Shown in pieces: positions 42,929 to 51,963 of a stretch of 64,000 nucleotides of DNA. The stretch covers positions 1,701,001 through 1,765,000 of the forward strand of contig NZ_CP092473.1 of the NCBI RefSeq assembly GCF_014287515.2. The letters run 5' to 3'. Source of the DNA: Roseburia rectibacter. Lineage in GTDB: Bacteria > Bacillota > Clostridia > Lachnospirales > Lachnospiraceae. The position numbers and the translations under genes were made by a program. Numbering within the stretch: the first letter of the stretch is position 1; each line of letters starts with the position of its first letter. The notes beneath the pieces are model-generated. The model saw nothing but the letters and a program-made list of their open reading frames with translations, ran no database searches and was not told where the DNA came from.

Positions 42929-44314
42929 ATGGACGTATTAAATAGAGTACCGGTTCGCGAGCAGGAACCACAGGTTCGTGCGGCTAACTTTGAAGAGGTA
43001 TGTTTAGGATATAACGAGGAAGAGGCAAAAGCTGAGGCAGCACGCTGCTTAAATTGTAAAAATGCACAGTGTATGAAAGGCTGTCCGGTTTCCATCAATA
43101 TCCCTGCATTTATCGCACAGGTTAAAGAGGGGAATTTTGAGGAGGCATACCATATCATCAGCCAGTCATCTGCACTTCCTGCAGTCTGTGGACGTGTCTG
43201 TCCGCAGGAGAGCCAGTGTGAGGGAAAATGTATCCGTGGAATCAAAGGCGAAGCTGTTGCAATTGGTAAATTGGAACGTTTTGTTGCTGACTGGGCAAGA
43301 GAACACGGCATTAAACCGAAAAAAGCAGAGAAGTTAAACGGACATAAAGTTGCAGTCATTGGTTCCGGTCCTGCAGGTTTAACCTGTGCCGGTGATCTGG
43401 CAAAACTTGGCTATGATGTGACAATCTTTGAGGCACTTCATGAGGCAGGCGGTGTACTGATTTACGGTATCCCGGAGTTCCGTCTTCCGAAACAGAAGGT
43501 TGTTGCTGCTGAGGTGGAAAATGTAAAAGCACTCGGTGTTAAGATCGAGACAAACGTTGTTATCGGAAAATCTGTTACAATCGATGAATTAATGGAAAAC
43601 GAGGGATTTGAGGCCGTATTTATCGGTTCCGGTGCCGGACTTCCAAGATTTATGGGTATTCCTGGCGAGCAGGCAATGGGTGTATTTTCTGCAAATGAGT
43701 TCCTGACCAGAAACAACCTGATGAAGGCATTTAAAGATGAGTATGATACACCGATCAAAGCAGGCAAGAAAGTTATCGTTGTCGGCGGCGGTAACGTTGC
43801 TATGGATGCTGCGAGAACTGCAAAGAGACTTGGCGCGGAGGTACATATCGTATACCGCCGTGGCGAGGAAGAACTTCCGGCGCGTGTGGAGGAAGTACAT
43901 CATGCAAAAGAAGAGGGAGTGATCTTTGATCTGCTCCAGAACCCGACAGAAATTCTTGTAGATGAGAATGGCTGGGTAAAAGGCGCGAAAGTCATTAAGA
44001 TGGAACTCGGTGAACCGGATGCATCCGGAAGAAGAAGCCCGGTAGAGATTCCGGGATCTGAGTATGAGATCGAGGCAGATACCGTGATCATGTCACTTGG
44101 AACTTCCCCGAACCCGCTGATCTCTTCCACTACAAAGGGACTTGAAATCAACCGCAGAAAATGTATCATCGCAGAAGAAGAAAATGGTGCTACTTCAAAG
44201 GCAGGTGTATTTGCCGGTGGTGATGCTGTAACCGGAGCTGCAACTGTAATTCTTGCCATGGGTGCAGGAAAAGCTGCCGCAAAAGGTATTGATGAATATT
44301 TAAGCAATAAATAA
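42929..44314 (+). CDS. nfnB: NADH-dependent ferredoxin:NADP+ oxidoreductase, subunit B
   Basis: A 461-residue subunit homologous to glutamate synthase small chain. CLNCKNAQCMKGCP and CGRVCPQESQCEGKC hold two [4Fe-4S] clusters, GSGPAGLTCA binds FAD and VGGGNVAMDAARTA binds NADPH. Next to nfnA and 30 bases after it, so NfnB is preferred over a glutamate synthase role: no large glutamate synthase chain is nearby. The complex balances redox in fermentation. Confidence 0.9.
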   Translation: MDVLNRVPVREQEPQVRAANFEEVCLGYNEEEAKAEAARCLNCKNAQCMKGCPVSINIPAFIAQVKEGNFEEAYHIISQSSALPAVCGRVCPQESQCEGKCIRGIKGEAVAIGKLERFVADWAREHGIKPKKAEKLNGHKVAVIGSGPAGLTCAGDLAKLGYDVTIFEALHEAGGVLIYGIPEFRLPKQKVVAAEVENVKALGVKIETNVVIGKSVTIDELMENEGFEAVFIGSGAGLPRFMGIPGEQAMGVFSANEFLTRNNLMKAFKDEYDTPIKAGKKVIVVGGGNVAMDAARTAKRLGAEVHIVYRRGEEELPARVEEVHHAKEEGVIFDLLQNPTEILVDENGWVKGAKVIKMELGEPDASGRRSPVEIPGSEYEIEADTVIMSLGTSPNPLISSTTKGLEINRRKCIIAEEENGATSKAGVFAGGDAVTGAATVILAMGAGKAAAKGIDEYLSNK

Positions 44315-44350
44315 AAATAACTGCGAAGAAAGATATATTTAAGAAAAATG

Positions 44351-44390
44351 CCGGAATCAGTGATAAAAAGCTGATATCCGGTACTTTTTT
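44351..44390 (+). terminator. Terminator after nfnAB
   Basis: ccggaatcag and ctgatatccgg pair with one bulge and are followed by a T-run, 37 bases after the nfnB stop. Confidence 0.85.
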
Positions 44391-44572
44391 GTTAGAAATT
44401 GTATCAGATATCTAATTTTTTTATAAATGTTTCTTAACACATCTAAAATATTCATTAAATCTTACCTAAAACCCACTTTTTTTCAAAATAATGGTTATAC
44501 TTGTAAGCAAAGTTATGATGAATTGTAAATGCGCCAGAGCGATAGTGAGTAAATACTAAGAGGTATGGCTAT

Positions 44573-47110
44573 ATGGAGGAAAACGTGAACCAGACAGAGA
44601 AAGAAATGGCAGAAAATGAGAAGCAGAAACAGGCAGAAAAAGCAGTGACAGAAAACAAAAATCAGAAACAGGCAGAAACAATCCGGGGACTGACCGCACA
44701 GCAGGTGGCAGAGCGAATGGAAAAAGGTCTCTGGAATAAAAAAGCAGAGTCGGCTACAAAGACGACAAAAGAAATTATAAAATCAAATGTATTTACATAT
44801 TTTAACCTGATATTTTTAGTGATCGCGTTATTGTTAATCGGCGTTGGTGCTTTCCGTGACCTGACTTTTCTTCCGATCATCATTGCAAATACATTGATCG
44901 GTATTGTGCAGGAAATCCGTTCTAAAAAAGTACTGGATGATCTTTCTATTTTAAACAGTCCTAAAACAAGGGCGATCCGGGATGGCAGTAAAAAGGAGAT
45001 TCCCGCGGATGAACTGGTACTGGATGATATTGTGGAGCTTTCTGCGGGTGGACAGATACCAGCGGATGCGGTTGTGTTAAACGGACAGTTAAATGTCAAT
45101 GAATCACTTCTTACCGGTGAGTCAGATGAGATCGTAAAGAAAAGCGGGGACGAACTTCTGTCCGGCAGTTTTGTGGTGTTAGGAAGCTGTCTTGCACGAC
45201 TGACAAAGGTTGGAGAAGAGTCTTACATATCGAAATTGACCCATCGGGCAACCCAGACAAAAGAAGGGGAACAGTCAGATATGATCCGTTCTTTAAACCG
45301 TCTGGTACAGGCAGTTGGTATTGTAATCATTCCGATCGGTGTGGTTCTTTTTGTGCAGCAGTTTGTGTATGCAGGTACTCCTTTGCGGGACAGTGTAACA
45401 AGCATGGTGGCTGCGATCCTTGGTATGATACCGGAGGGACTTTATCTGTTAGCAAGCGTTGCTATGGCGGTAAGTGCCATGCGTCTGGCAAAACAGCAGG
45501 TTTTAATTCACGACATGAAATGTATTGAGACGCTAGCGAGAGTGGATGTACTCTGTGTGGACAAGACGGGAACGATCACAGTTCCTGACATGGAGGTAGA
45601 TACTTTTGTTCTCACAGAAGATCTGATGAAAACGGTTCCGGATGGAGATGATGGTACCAGGGTTTATGTCGATGCAGGAGACAGGGAAGAACAGGAACAG
45701 AAATATCGACAGGTCAGAGAAAAAATCGCTGAATTTGCTGTAAACATGAATGCAGATAATGCAACGATGGAGGCGGTCAAAGCATACTTTAAGACAGGGA
45801 ATACCGTGAATATAAAAAAAGCAGACAAAGTGTTTGCATTTTCATCCAAAACAAAGTACAGCGGAATCATTTCCGGGGGAGACAGTTATCTGATCGGGGC
45901 ACCGGAGTTTGTGCTTCGGGAAGATTATGAGCATTATAAAGAAAAAATTGAAGCATACAGTGAGAAAGGATATCGTGTCCTTGTGTATGGCAGATACGAA
46001 GGAGTTTTAGACGGACAGAAACTTACGGAAAAGGCATTGCCGGTTGCATTTATCATGCTGACAAATGCTATTAGAGAGGGGGCAAAGGAAACCTTTTCCT
46101 ATTTTACAGAGAGAGGTGTTGAGATCAAGGTAATTTCCGGTGATAATCCAAAGACAGTTGCAGAGATTGCACAAAAAGCCGGAATCTGTGGCGCAGATAA
46201 CTACGTGGATGCTTCCACACTGACGACGGATGAGAGCATTGCGCAGGCAGTGATGAAATATCAGATTTTTGGCAGGGTGACACCGGATCAGAAGTTAAAA
46301 TTTGTGGAAGCACTGAAAGCACAGGGAAGAACAGTTGCCATGACAGGCGATGGCGTCAATGATGTGTTGGCACTAAAGGATGCGGACTGCAGTATTGCGA
46401 TGGCATCGGGGAGCGAGGCGGCATCACAGGTGGCGCAGCTTGTGCTGCTGGATAATGACTTTTCGAGGATGCCATCAGTAGTGATGGAAGGCAGAAGAGT
46501 GGTAAACAATATTCAGCGTTCAGCAAGTTTATATCTGGTAAAAAACATATTTTCCATGCTGCTGGCAGTTTTTTCCATGATTTTTATGATCAATTATCCA
46601 TTGGAACCATCTCAGATATCATTGATCAGTATGTTTACGATCGGCATACCATCCTTTGTGCTTGCGTTAGAGCCGAATAAAGACCGTATACAGGGACATT
46701 TTATGACAAATGTATTATTAAAGGCGTTGCCAGCCGGACTTACTGATTTTCTGGCTGTCAGCAGTCTGGTGCTGTTTTGTCAGGAATTTGGTGTAAACGA
46801 AGGAGATATATCAACGTCCTGTACGATCCTGGTCGCCATTGTTGGATTTATGATCTTATATCAGATCGCAAAACCAATGACAATCGGGCACCGCGTGTTA
46901 ATGGTGGGAATGGTTGCCGGATGGCTGTTCTGCATGATATTTGTCAGCCATCTGTTCGCAATCAGGGATATCTCAATGCAGTGTATGATGCTGACAGCGG
47001 TATTTGCAATCGCAACGGAACCGGTTTTACGTTATCTGTCGAAATTTGTGGAGTGGCTGCGTGGAAGTCTGCTGGTATTGAAAAAGAAGATACACCGGGT
47101 GACAGCATAA
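44573..47110 (+). CDS. Cation-transporting P-type ATPase
   Basis: An 845-residue P-type ATPase. A Lys/Glu/Gln-rich N-terminus (with repeated KQAE units) precedes the first helices. TGES is the actuator motif, CVDKTGTIT holds the phosphorylated Asp, and MTGDGVNDVLALKDADCSIAM is the hinge. There is no N-terminal Cys metal-binding domain, so heavy-metal transport is less likely; the layout and GIPSFVLALEPNK resemble CtpE-type calcium pumps. The ion is not proven. AGAGG precedes the ATG. Confidence 0.9.
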   Translation: MEENVNQTEKEMAENEKQKQAEKAVTENKNQKQAETIRGLTAQQVAERMEKGLWNKKAESATKTTKEIIKSNVFTYFNLIFLVIALLLIGVGAFRDLTFLPIIIANTLIGIVQEIRSKKVLDDLSILNSPKTRAIRDGSKKEIPADELVLDDIVELSAGGQIPADAVVLNGQLNVNESLLTGESDEIVKKSGDELLSGSFVVLGSCLARLTKVGEESYISKLTHRATQTKEGEQSDMIRSLNRLVQAVGIVIIPIGVVLFVQQFVYAGTPLRDSVTSMVAAILGMIPEGLYLLASVAMAVSAMRLAKQQVLIHDMKCIETLARVDVLCVDKTGTITVPDMEVDTFVLTEDLMKTVPDGDDGTRVYVDAGDREEQEQKYRQVREKIAEFAVNMNADNATMEAVKAYFKTGNTVNIKKADKVFAFSSKTKYSGIISGGDSYLIGAPEFVLREDYEHYKEKIEAYSEKGYRVLVYGRYEGVLDGQKLTEKALPVAFIMLTNAIREGAKETFSYFTERGVEIKVISGDNPKTVAEIAQKAGICGADNYVDASTLTTDESIAQAVMKYQIFGRVTPDQKLKFVEALKAQGRTVAMTGDGVNDVLALKDADCSIAMASGSEAASQVAQLVLLDNDFSRMPSVVMEGRRVVNNIQRSASLYLVKNIFSMLLAVFSMIFMINYPLEPSQISLISMFTIGIPSFVLALEPNKDRIQGHFMTNVLLKALPAGLTDFLAVSSLVLFCQEFGVNEGDISTSCTILVAIVGFMILYQIAKPMTIGHRVLMVGMVAGWLFCMIFVSHLFAIRDISMQCMMLTAVFAIATEPVLRYLSKFVEWLRGSLLVLKKKIHRVTA

Positions 47111-47152
47111 AATGGGATAGTGCTTTGGTAAGAAATAACAAGATAAAGAAAT

Positions 47153-47182
47153 AGCCGCCCCGGTTTGAAAGACGGAGCGGCT
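47153..47182. terminator. Terminator-like hairpin after the P-type ATPase
   Basis: agccgccccg and cggagcggct pair with a single mismatch. T-runs on either side are short, so it is a possible weak terminator for the converging genes. Confidence 0.6.
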
Positions 47183-47216
47183 GTTCAAGTGAAAGTAGTG
47201 ATTTTGGAATGAACGG

Positions 47217-48050
47217 TTATTCCAGATTCAGATGTTTTTTAATAATAACCATGCACACGATATAGAAAATCACACATTCGATGATCGAAAAGAGCAATCC
47301 GGAATGCAACATAGAAGAAAAGGCTGTACCGAATGCAGCGTTTTCAGAGACATCATAGACAGCGACATTGATGTTATTCATGAAACCGAAATATCCGGTA
47401 AGTACCATGAGGATGGAAGCTGCGATCTGACCTAACATGTAAAACACAATTCCGGCACCGATGGAAGCACCTATTTTATGTTTTGTAAAAAGCTGGCCGA
47501 TAGAACCGCTGGCGAATACCATCAGAAGATACTGCAGGCAGGATATGATCATGGAAAGAATCATATAAATAATAAAGGTATGAAATGGTATGCCAAACAG
47601 ATTTTTGAAATCTGCCATAGCCATATAAAAGTCTGAATCAAACGAAAATCCTCTGTTTGCTGCGCAGCCTAAGAAAATGATCGACAGAAACAGGATGATT
47701 AAGGATAACATCAGCCAGCAAAAGGAAACGAACAGTTTTACATTGAACGTCGACATCTGACCAACCGGCAGTGTGTGTGTCAGGTATCCCTGATCGGAAT
47801 ACATGGTTTTATAAAAATGAACACACATATATACGTAGCTTACCACGAAAAGTGCAAATACACCAAGTACATAAAATACCATAGCTGCTGTAAAGAAAAT
47901 CTCCTGTATCTGGTTCGTCATACCTGCAGGATCACTGTTACTGTACATGGCAATGCAGCCGAGAATGGTGACGAATGCCATGATGCCGTAGATGATGAAC
48001 ATTAATTTGTATGTGTTTTTAAATTCGTATTTCAATAATTTTCCTAACAT
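47217..48050 (-). CDS. ABC transporter permease-like membrane protein
   Basis: A 277-residue membrane protein with about six helices and a short cytoplasmic start (MLGKLLKYEFKNTYKLM) typical of ABC-2-like permeases. It overlaps the ATPase gene by seven bases and is its likely partner. Together with the GntR regulator it forms a YtrA-type cell-envelope stress operon. What it transports is not known. Confidence 0.8.
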   Translation of the reverse strand: MLGKLLKYEFKNTYKLMFIIYGIMAFVTILGCIAMYSNSDPAGMTNQIQEIFFTAAMVFYVLGVFALFVVSYVYMCVHFYKTMYSDQGYLTHTLPVGQMSTFNVKLFVSFCWLMLSLIILFLSIIFLGCAANRGFSFDSDFYMAMADFKNLFGIPFHTFIIYMILSMIISCLQYLLMVFASGSIGQLFTKHKIGASIGAGIVFYMLGQIAASILMVLTGYFGFMNNINVAVYDVSENAAFGTAFSSMLHSGLLFSIIECVIFYIVCMVIIKKHLNLE

Positions 48051-48745
48051 CTGAATACCTCCCGGAACAGTGAATCGATGGATTTGCCTTCCTCGGCGCG
48101 GATATCATCAACGGAAGAGGAAAGACGGATCTGTCCATTCTGGATAAAAACGACCTGATCTAAAATATTTTCGATATCAGCGATCAGATGTGTGGAGATC
48201 AGGATGGAAGCGGACGGGTCGTAATTGGTTAAGATCACATCTAAAATATAATCTCTTGCAGCAGGATCGACACCCGCGATCGGCTCATCTAAAATATATA
48301 ATTCCGCTTTCCGGCTCATGACAAGGATAAGCTGTACCTTCTCTTTGGTTCCTTTTGACATGCTTTTTAGAGAATCATTTGGATTAATATTCAGTTTTTG
48401 CAGCATATCGTAGGCGCGTTCCCTGTCGAAATCTTCATAAAAGTCCTGAAAGAAAGCGATGACTTCTTTCACACGCTGGTTCATGTTCAGGTAAGTGTGA
48501 TCCGGCAGGTAGGAAATGTGGCGTTTACTCTCGACACCGATCGGATTTTCTTTGTAATAGAGTGTGCCGGAAGTCGGGGTTAAAAGTCCGTTGATCATTT
48601 TAATCAGTGTTGTTTTTCCACTGCCGTTTGGACCGAGAAGTCCTATGATATGACCACTTTCGATCGAAAAATCAATGTGATCGATCGCAGTTTTATTGCC
48701 AAACTTTTTCGTAAGATCTTTACATCCAAGTAATGTGTCCATCAT
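48044..48745 (-). CDS. ABC transporter ATPase
   Basis: A 233-residue ATPase. Walker A GPNGSGKTT, signature SKGTKEKVQLI, Walker B LYILDEPIAGVDP and H-loop STHLI are present. The signature SKGT (usual LSGG) is a variant found in several ABC-2-type systems. The start at 48745 overlaps the gntR stop (ATGA) with AAAGGAG before it; the next ATG at 48742 is a second possibility. Confidence 0.88.
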   Translation of the reverse strand: MMDTLLGCKDLTKKFGNKTAIDHIDFSIESGHIIGLLGPNGSGKTTLIKMINGLLTPTSGTLYYKENPIGVESKRHISYLPDHTYLNMNQRVKEVIAFFQDFYEDFDRERAYDMLQKLNINPNDSLKSMSKGTKEKVQLILVMSRKAELYILDEPIAGVDPAARDYILDVILTNYDPSASILISTHLIADIENILDQVVFIQNGQIRLSSSVDDIRAEEGKSIDSLFREVFRC

Positions 48746-49110
48746 TTTTCTCCTTTCATGGTCTGATCGATCATAGCCAGAATTTCATTTTCCTGAAAGC
48801 CGAGCTGCTGCATAAATGAGAGCAGTTCTGTAATTTTATCTTTTGCAAGTGTTGATTTTAATTCATCGATCATGGAAGTGTCCTCCGTAATAAATCGTCC
48901 GGTTGTCCGCTGTGAGAAAACAAGACCGGTTCGTTCAAGTTCTGAAAAAGCCTTCTGCATCGTATTTGGGTTTACCGCTGCTTCGGCAGCAAGATCACGG
49001 ACGGAAGGCAGTTTGTCTCCGGGTTTATATTTGCCGGAAATGATGTCCATTTCGATCCGCTCTACGATCTGTATGAAAATAGGGCGGTCGGAATTAAGGT
49101 TCCATGCCAT
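48742..49110 (-). CDS. GntR-family (YtrA-type) transcriptional regulator
   Basis: A 122-residue short GntR repressor: N-terminal winged helix (RPIFIQIVERIEMDIISGKY, then KLPSVRDLAAEAAVNPNT) and a small C-terminal helical tail, without a large effector domain. That is the YtrA pattern, regulating neighbouring ABC genes. The start at 49110 follows GAGGTG; an upstream in-frame ATG at 49149 would overlap the promoter. The dyad at 49128-49157 is its likely operator. Confidence 0.88.
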   Translation of the reverse strand: MAWNLNSDRPIFIQIVERIEMDIISGKYKPGDKLPSVRDLAAEAAVNPNTMQKAFSELERTGLVFSQRTTGRFITEDTSMIDELKSTLAKDKITELLSFMQQLGFQENEILAMIDQTMKGEK

Positions 49111-49127
49111 CGTATCACCTCGTTTCT

Positions 49128-49169
49128 TTGTACTAATGAAATAATACAATAGTACAAGAGGAGTGTCAA
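49128..49169 (-). promoter_or_regulatory. Promoter and GntR operator
   Basis: Read on the minus strand, -35 TTGACA (49164-49169) and -10 TATTAT (49141-49146) are 17 bases apart. An inverted repeat, ttgtacta (49128-49135) and tagtacaa (49150-49157), overlaps the -10 and spacer, the right place for a GntR repressor. Confidence 0.8.
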
Positions 49170-49286
49170 GAATTTTTTTGTAAAGTATTTTTAATTTGTG
49201 ACGATATAAATGATATAACAGAAGAAAGCTAAGGATGGCGTCTGATTTTCAAGGAATGAAATAACCGGGAAACAGGCGCCATTTTT

Positions 49287-49348
49287 GCGTTGCTTTCCAG
49301 CGCATTTCAAGTTTGTGCGTAAGCACAGATCTTGCGTGTGAAAAATGT
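49287..49348 (-). repeat. Two-hairpin dispersed repeat, family 1 (copy B)
   Basis: Reverse-strand copy. The second hairpin region (caagtttgtgcgtaagcaca) and cgcatttc are very close to copy A; the first hairpin's outer arm has decayed (tataaaaat in place of gtgtgaaaaat). It lies upstream of the hypothetical gene at 49414. Confidence 0.8.
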
Positions 49349-49413
49349 ATTTTTATACTGAACCCTCCGGGGGAGCGCTTATCTGTTATAAAATGAGTTG
49401 TGAAATGGGGAAA

Positions 49414-50181
49414 ATGAGTATGAGAGTTGGGAACAGATTAAATAGCACCATTGTGCGTGCGCGGATGAACCGTATTGCAAAGACAAGAATATTTTCGACA
49501 AAACAGCAGAGAACAAAAAAGAGTATTTCAGGAAGTTCGGGTCAGTCGATCAGTCAGCTTCTTTCAAAATTAAATGCAAATAGTGGGAAAACATCATCTG
49601 CGGCGCAGTTGATCGCAAACAGAGACCAGACACTTTTATACAGTGGAATGGAGACGGCTGCGGAACGTGTGGAAAAACGGTTGGGGAAGTTTTTAAAAAC
49701 AGATGGTACTTCTGTATTTGACGGGGAAGATGAGGCAAAAGTGAAAGAGAATGTGACAGATCATATAGAGTCATTTGTAAATGACTATAATTATCTGATG
49801 AAACGTCTTACACAGTCCGGCGACAGCGTGGATTCAAATTTTGCCAAAAAGCTGAAGAATTATGCAAATGCGGAAAATAAAGAACTCCGTGAGATCGGAA
49901 TTACGATAAATGGTGACGGAACATTAGAGCTGGATGAAAAGAAATTAAAGGCAGCCGACATCAGCCAGATAAAGAAAATGTTTGCCGGTGAAGATGGGTT
50001 TGCCGAAAAAGTGTCAGATCTGTCAGGACAGATCAGCAAATATGCAAAAGAAAAGGTGACGGAACTCGAAAAATCAAATGTGACGGCGAGCAGTAACTAT
50101 AACCGTTATGCACGCTATACAAACGGCACACAAAATAGCAGCAGTTATTATAACAATGGCTATTATAACAGTAAGGCATAA
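49414..50181 (+). CDS. Hypothetical protein, C-terminal part resembles flagellar cap FliD
   Basis: I do not recognise the whole 255-residue protein. The middle (about 120-230) has FVNDYNYLMKRL, LREIGITINGDGTLELDEKK and MFAGEDGFAEKVSD, a pattern like the FliD C-terminal domain. A basic N-terminus and an Asn/Tyr/Ser-rich tail (SSYYNNGYYNSKA) flank it. No signal peptide. ATG 49414 is chosen; ATG 49345 would begin inside the repeat. It overlaps the next gene by one base. Secretion by the flagellar apparatus is possible but unproven. Confidence 0.6.
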   Translation: MSMRVGNRLNSTIVRARMNRIAKTRIFSTKQQRTKKSISGSSGQSISQLLSKLNANSGKTSSAAQLIANRDQTLLYSGMETAAERVEKRLGKFLKTDGTSVFDGEDEAKVKENVTDHIESFVNDYNYLMKRLTQSGDSVDSNFAKKLKNYANAENKELREIGITINGDGTLELDEKKLKAADISQIKKMFAGEDGFAEKVSDLSGQISKYAKEKVTELEKSNVTASSNYNRYARYTNGTQNSSSYYNNGYYNSKA

Positions 50182-50891
50182 TGACAGAGCAGTTTTATGG
50201 GGATGACTCTGTCAGAATAAAAAAGACCGCAAAAGAAGAATGGGTGCAGTCCGAATTCAGGGAACAGGAGAGATACCGGAGAAATTATTATGGTACGATT
50301 TTTCTTGAGATTTTGTTAGATAAGATGCAACAGAAAGAAAGGGTACTGTATATTGAGACGGTAAAAGCACCTCGGGTCGTGCGCATAAAGCGGAGAAAAA
50401 AAGATCTGGATCCGAAAAAATGTGATGAAGTGGAGCGGCAAAAAGAGACTGTCACAAAAAACTGTGATGCGCACAAGCCAAAAGAATCGATGGTATCCGG
50501 AACACGGTCTGTGCCGCCTGCACAGAATGTGCAGGATATGCCGGTCGTACCGGAAATAAGATTGTCAAATGGATCGGAAGAGCAGAGAAGGGGTTCGCAT
50601 GCGGAGCTTATGATAAGTACTGGTATGTCACAGGAAAGTCGAAACGCAGGCAGCAGTCCGGGTGGAAATCAATGCTCTACGGCGTATTCCATGGAATGTT
50701 GTTCTGTGAAATATTGTTCCATGGAAGGGTGTTCCATGGAATCTTCCGCGAGTGTTTCAAAAACCGGACTTACTCCGGTTCAAAAAGAAACGATTCTTGT
50801 GTGGGCGTCGGGAGATATTTTAGAATTGACTGTGATGTCAGAACTGCCGGAAATATCGGGAACTTATAATGCGCGGGCGTGTATGGTGTAG
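50181..50891 (+). CDS. Hypothetical protein, Cys-rich tail
   Basis: A 236-residue protein of unknown function, coupled to the previous gene (TAATG overlap). The N-terminal half is basic and helical; the middle is Ser/Pro/Gln-rich and likely disordered. Residues about 165-190 contain repeated CSME/CCS units. The underlying DNA has three ttccatggaa palindromes at 50687, 50717 and 50732. The base composition is not strikingly different from its neighbours. I cannot assign a role. Confidence 0.55.
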   Translation: MTEQFYGDDSVRIKKTAKEEWVQSEFREQERYRRNYYGTIFLEILLDKMQQKERVLYIETVKAPRVVRIKRRKKDLDPKKCDEVERQKETVTKNCDAHKPKESMVSGTRSVPPAQNVQDMPVVPEIRLSNGSEEQRRGSHAELMISTGMSQESRNAGSSPGGNQCSTAYSMECCSVKYCSMEGCSMESSASVSKTGLTPVQKETILVWASGDILELTVMSELPEISGTYNARACMV

Positions 50892-51202
50892 GTGCGGCTT
50901 AACTGCCGTTGCCTGCATTACAGGTGCGAACAGTAGCGCTTTTTGTGTAAATTGCACAAGAAAATTCAAATGAGTTGCATACTAAGGATGACGTATGATA
51001 AAATAACTCAAAGCATATTTCTACGATGCAGACATCTATCCGGTGCTATAATTACGAATCCGGCAATTCTGTCTGTATGACTATCAGGATGTATACATCC
51101 GTCTAAAATTCAAAAAAACATTTCAGAAATCTATGCTTTTTATCCATAAAAATGAAAAGCAGGAGATCTGGATGAGCCTCCTGCACACAGGAGGAACCGA
51201 AT
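50892..51202 (+). other. Gene-free stretch upstream of the Rpn gene
   Basis: About 310 bases with no convincing frame. It contains a trace of the family 2 repeat (gcgaacagtagc near 50931) and a hairpin gcaggag / ctcctgc at 51159-51184, immediately before the Rpn ribosome-binding site. No clear promoter was found; a tataat at about 51046 lacks a good -35. Confidence 0.55.
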
Positions 51203-51883
51203 ATGAAGAAGAGCACACAGGTATCAGAAAAGATACCGACAGCCAACCGTCAGTACAAAGACACTGTATTCCGCATGCTGTTCTCAGAGAAAGAGAATCT
51301 CTTATCCCTGTACAACGCAGTGACCGGAAACCATTATCAGAATGCGGAAGCCCTTAAGATCGTCACGTTGGAAAACGCAATCTATATGGGAATGAAAAAT
51401 GACCTGGCATTTATGTTAGAGACGAATATTTATCTCTATGAACATCAGTCAACGATCAATCCCAATATACCATTGCGGGATCTGATCTATATTGGGATTG
51501 AGTATCAGCAGTTTGTGAACGATAAGTCACTGTATTTGTCAAAGCTGCAGAAGATTCCGACACCGAAGTTTATGGTGTTTTATAATGGAACGGATGCAGT
51601 GGACGACCGGGTCGAACTGCGTTTGTCTGAGGCATATGAGCATCTGGCTGGAGAGCCGGATTTAGAGTTAAAAGTTCTGATGCTGAATGTGAACGAAGGA
51701 CACAACAAAGACCTGATGGAACAGTGTCAGACATTGAAGGAATATGCCATTTATGTTGCGAGAGTCCGAAAATATGCATCAGCGCTGAATCTGAATGATG
51801 CAGTTGAAAGGGCAATCACGGAATGCATCAAAGAAGGAATCTTAGTCGATTTCTTGCGGAAGAATCGCTCGGAGGTAATGTGA
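51203..51883 (+). CDS. Rpn-family nuclease/PD-(D/E)XK transposase-like protein, N-terminal part
   Basis: A 226-residue protein similar to Rpn recombination-promoting nucleases. It starts with NRQYKDTVFRMLFSEKENLL and shows DLAFMLETNIYLYEHQST, then KFMVFYNGT, the typical PD-(D/E)XK-like layout. It ends in DFLRKNRSEVM, where the family usually continues with a helical tail. The tail is found 81 bases later in another frame, because a small repeat is inserted. GGAGG precedes the ATG. The nuclease core may still be made. Confidence 0.75.
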   Translation: MKKSTQVSEKIPTANRQYKDTVFRMLFSEKENLLSLYNAVTGNHYQNAEALKIVTLENAIYMGMKNDLAFMLETNIYLYEHQSTINPNIPLRDLIYIGIEYQQFVNDKSLYLSKLQKIPTPKFMVFYNGTDAVDDRVELRLSEAYEHLAGEPDLELKVLMLNVNEGHNKDLMEQCQTLKEYAIYVARVRKYASALNLNDAVERAITECIKEGILVDFLRKNRSEVM

Positions 51884-51963
51884 AAAATGAGATTTTTCAC
51901 ATGCAAGTTTGTACTTACGTCCAAACTTGTTATGCGCAAAAGACAGCGTAAAAAGGAGAAAAG
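51881..51963 (+). repeat. Two-hairpin dispersed repeat, family 1 (copy C), inserted in the Rpn gene
   Basis: tgaaaaatgagatttttca (hairpin 1), then gcaagtttgtacttacgtccaaacttg (hairpin 2) and atgcgcaaaagacagcg match copies A and B. The codon ATG flanks it at 51878-51880 and 51964-51966, consistent with a 3-bp target duplication. It adds a stop codon (TGA) at its left end and AAAAGGAG at its right end. Confidence 0.85.
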
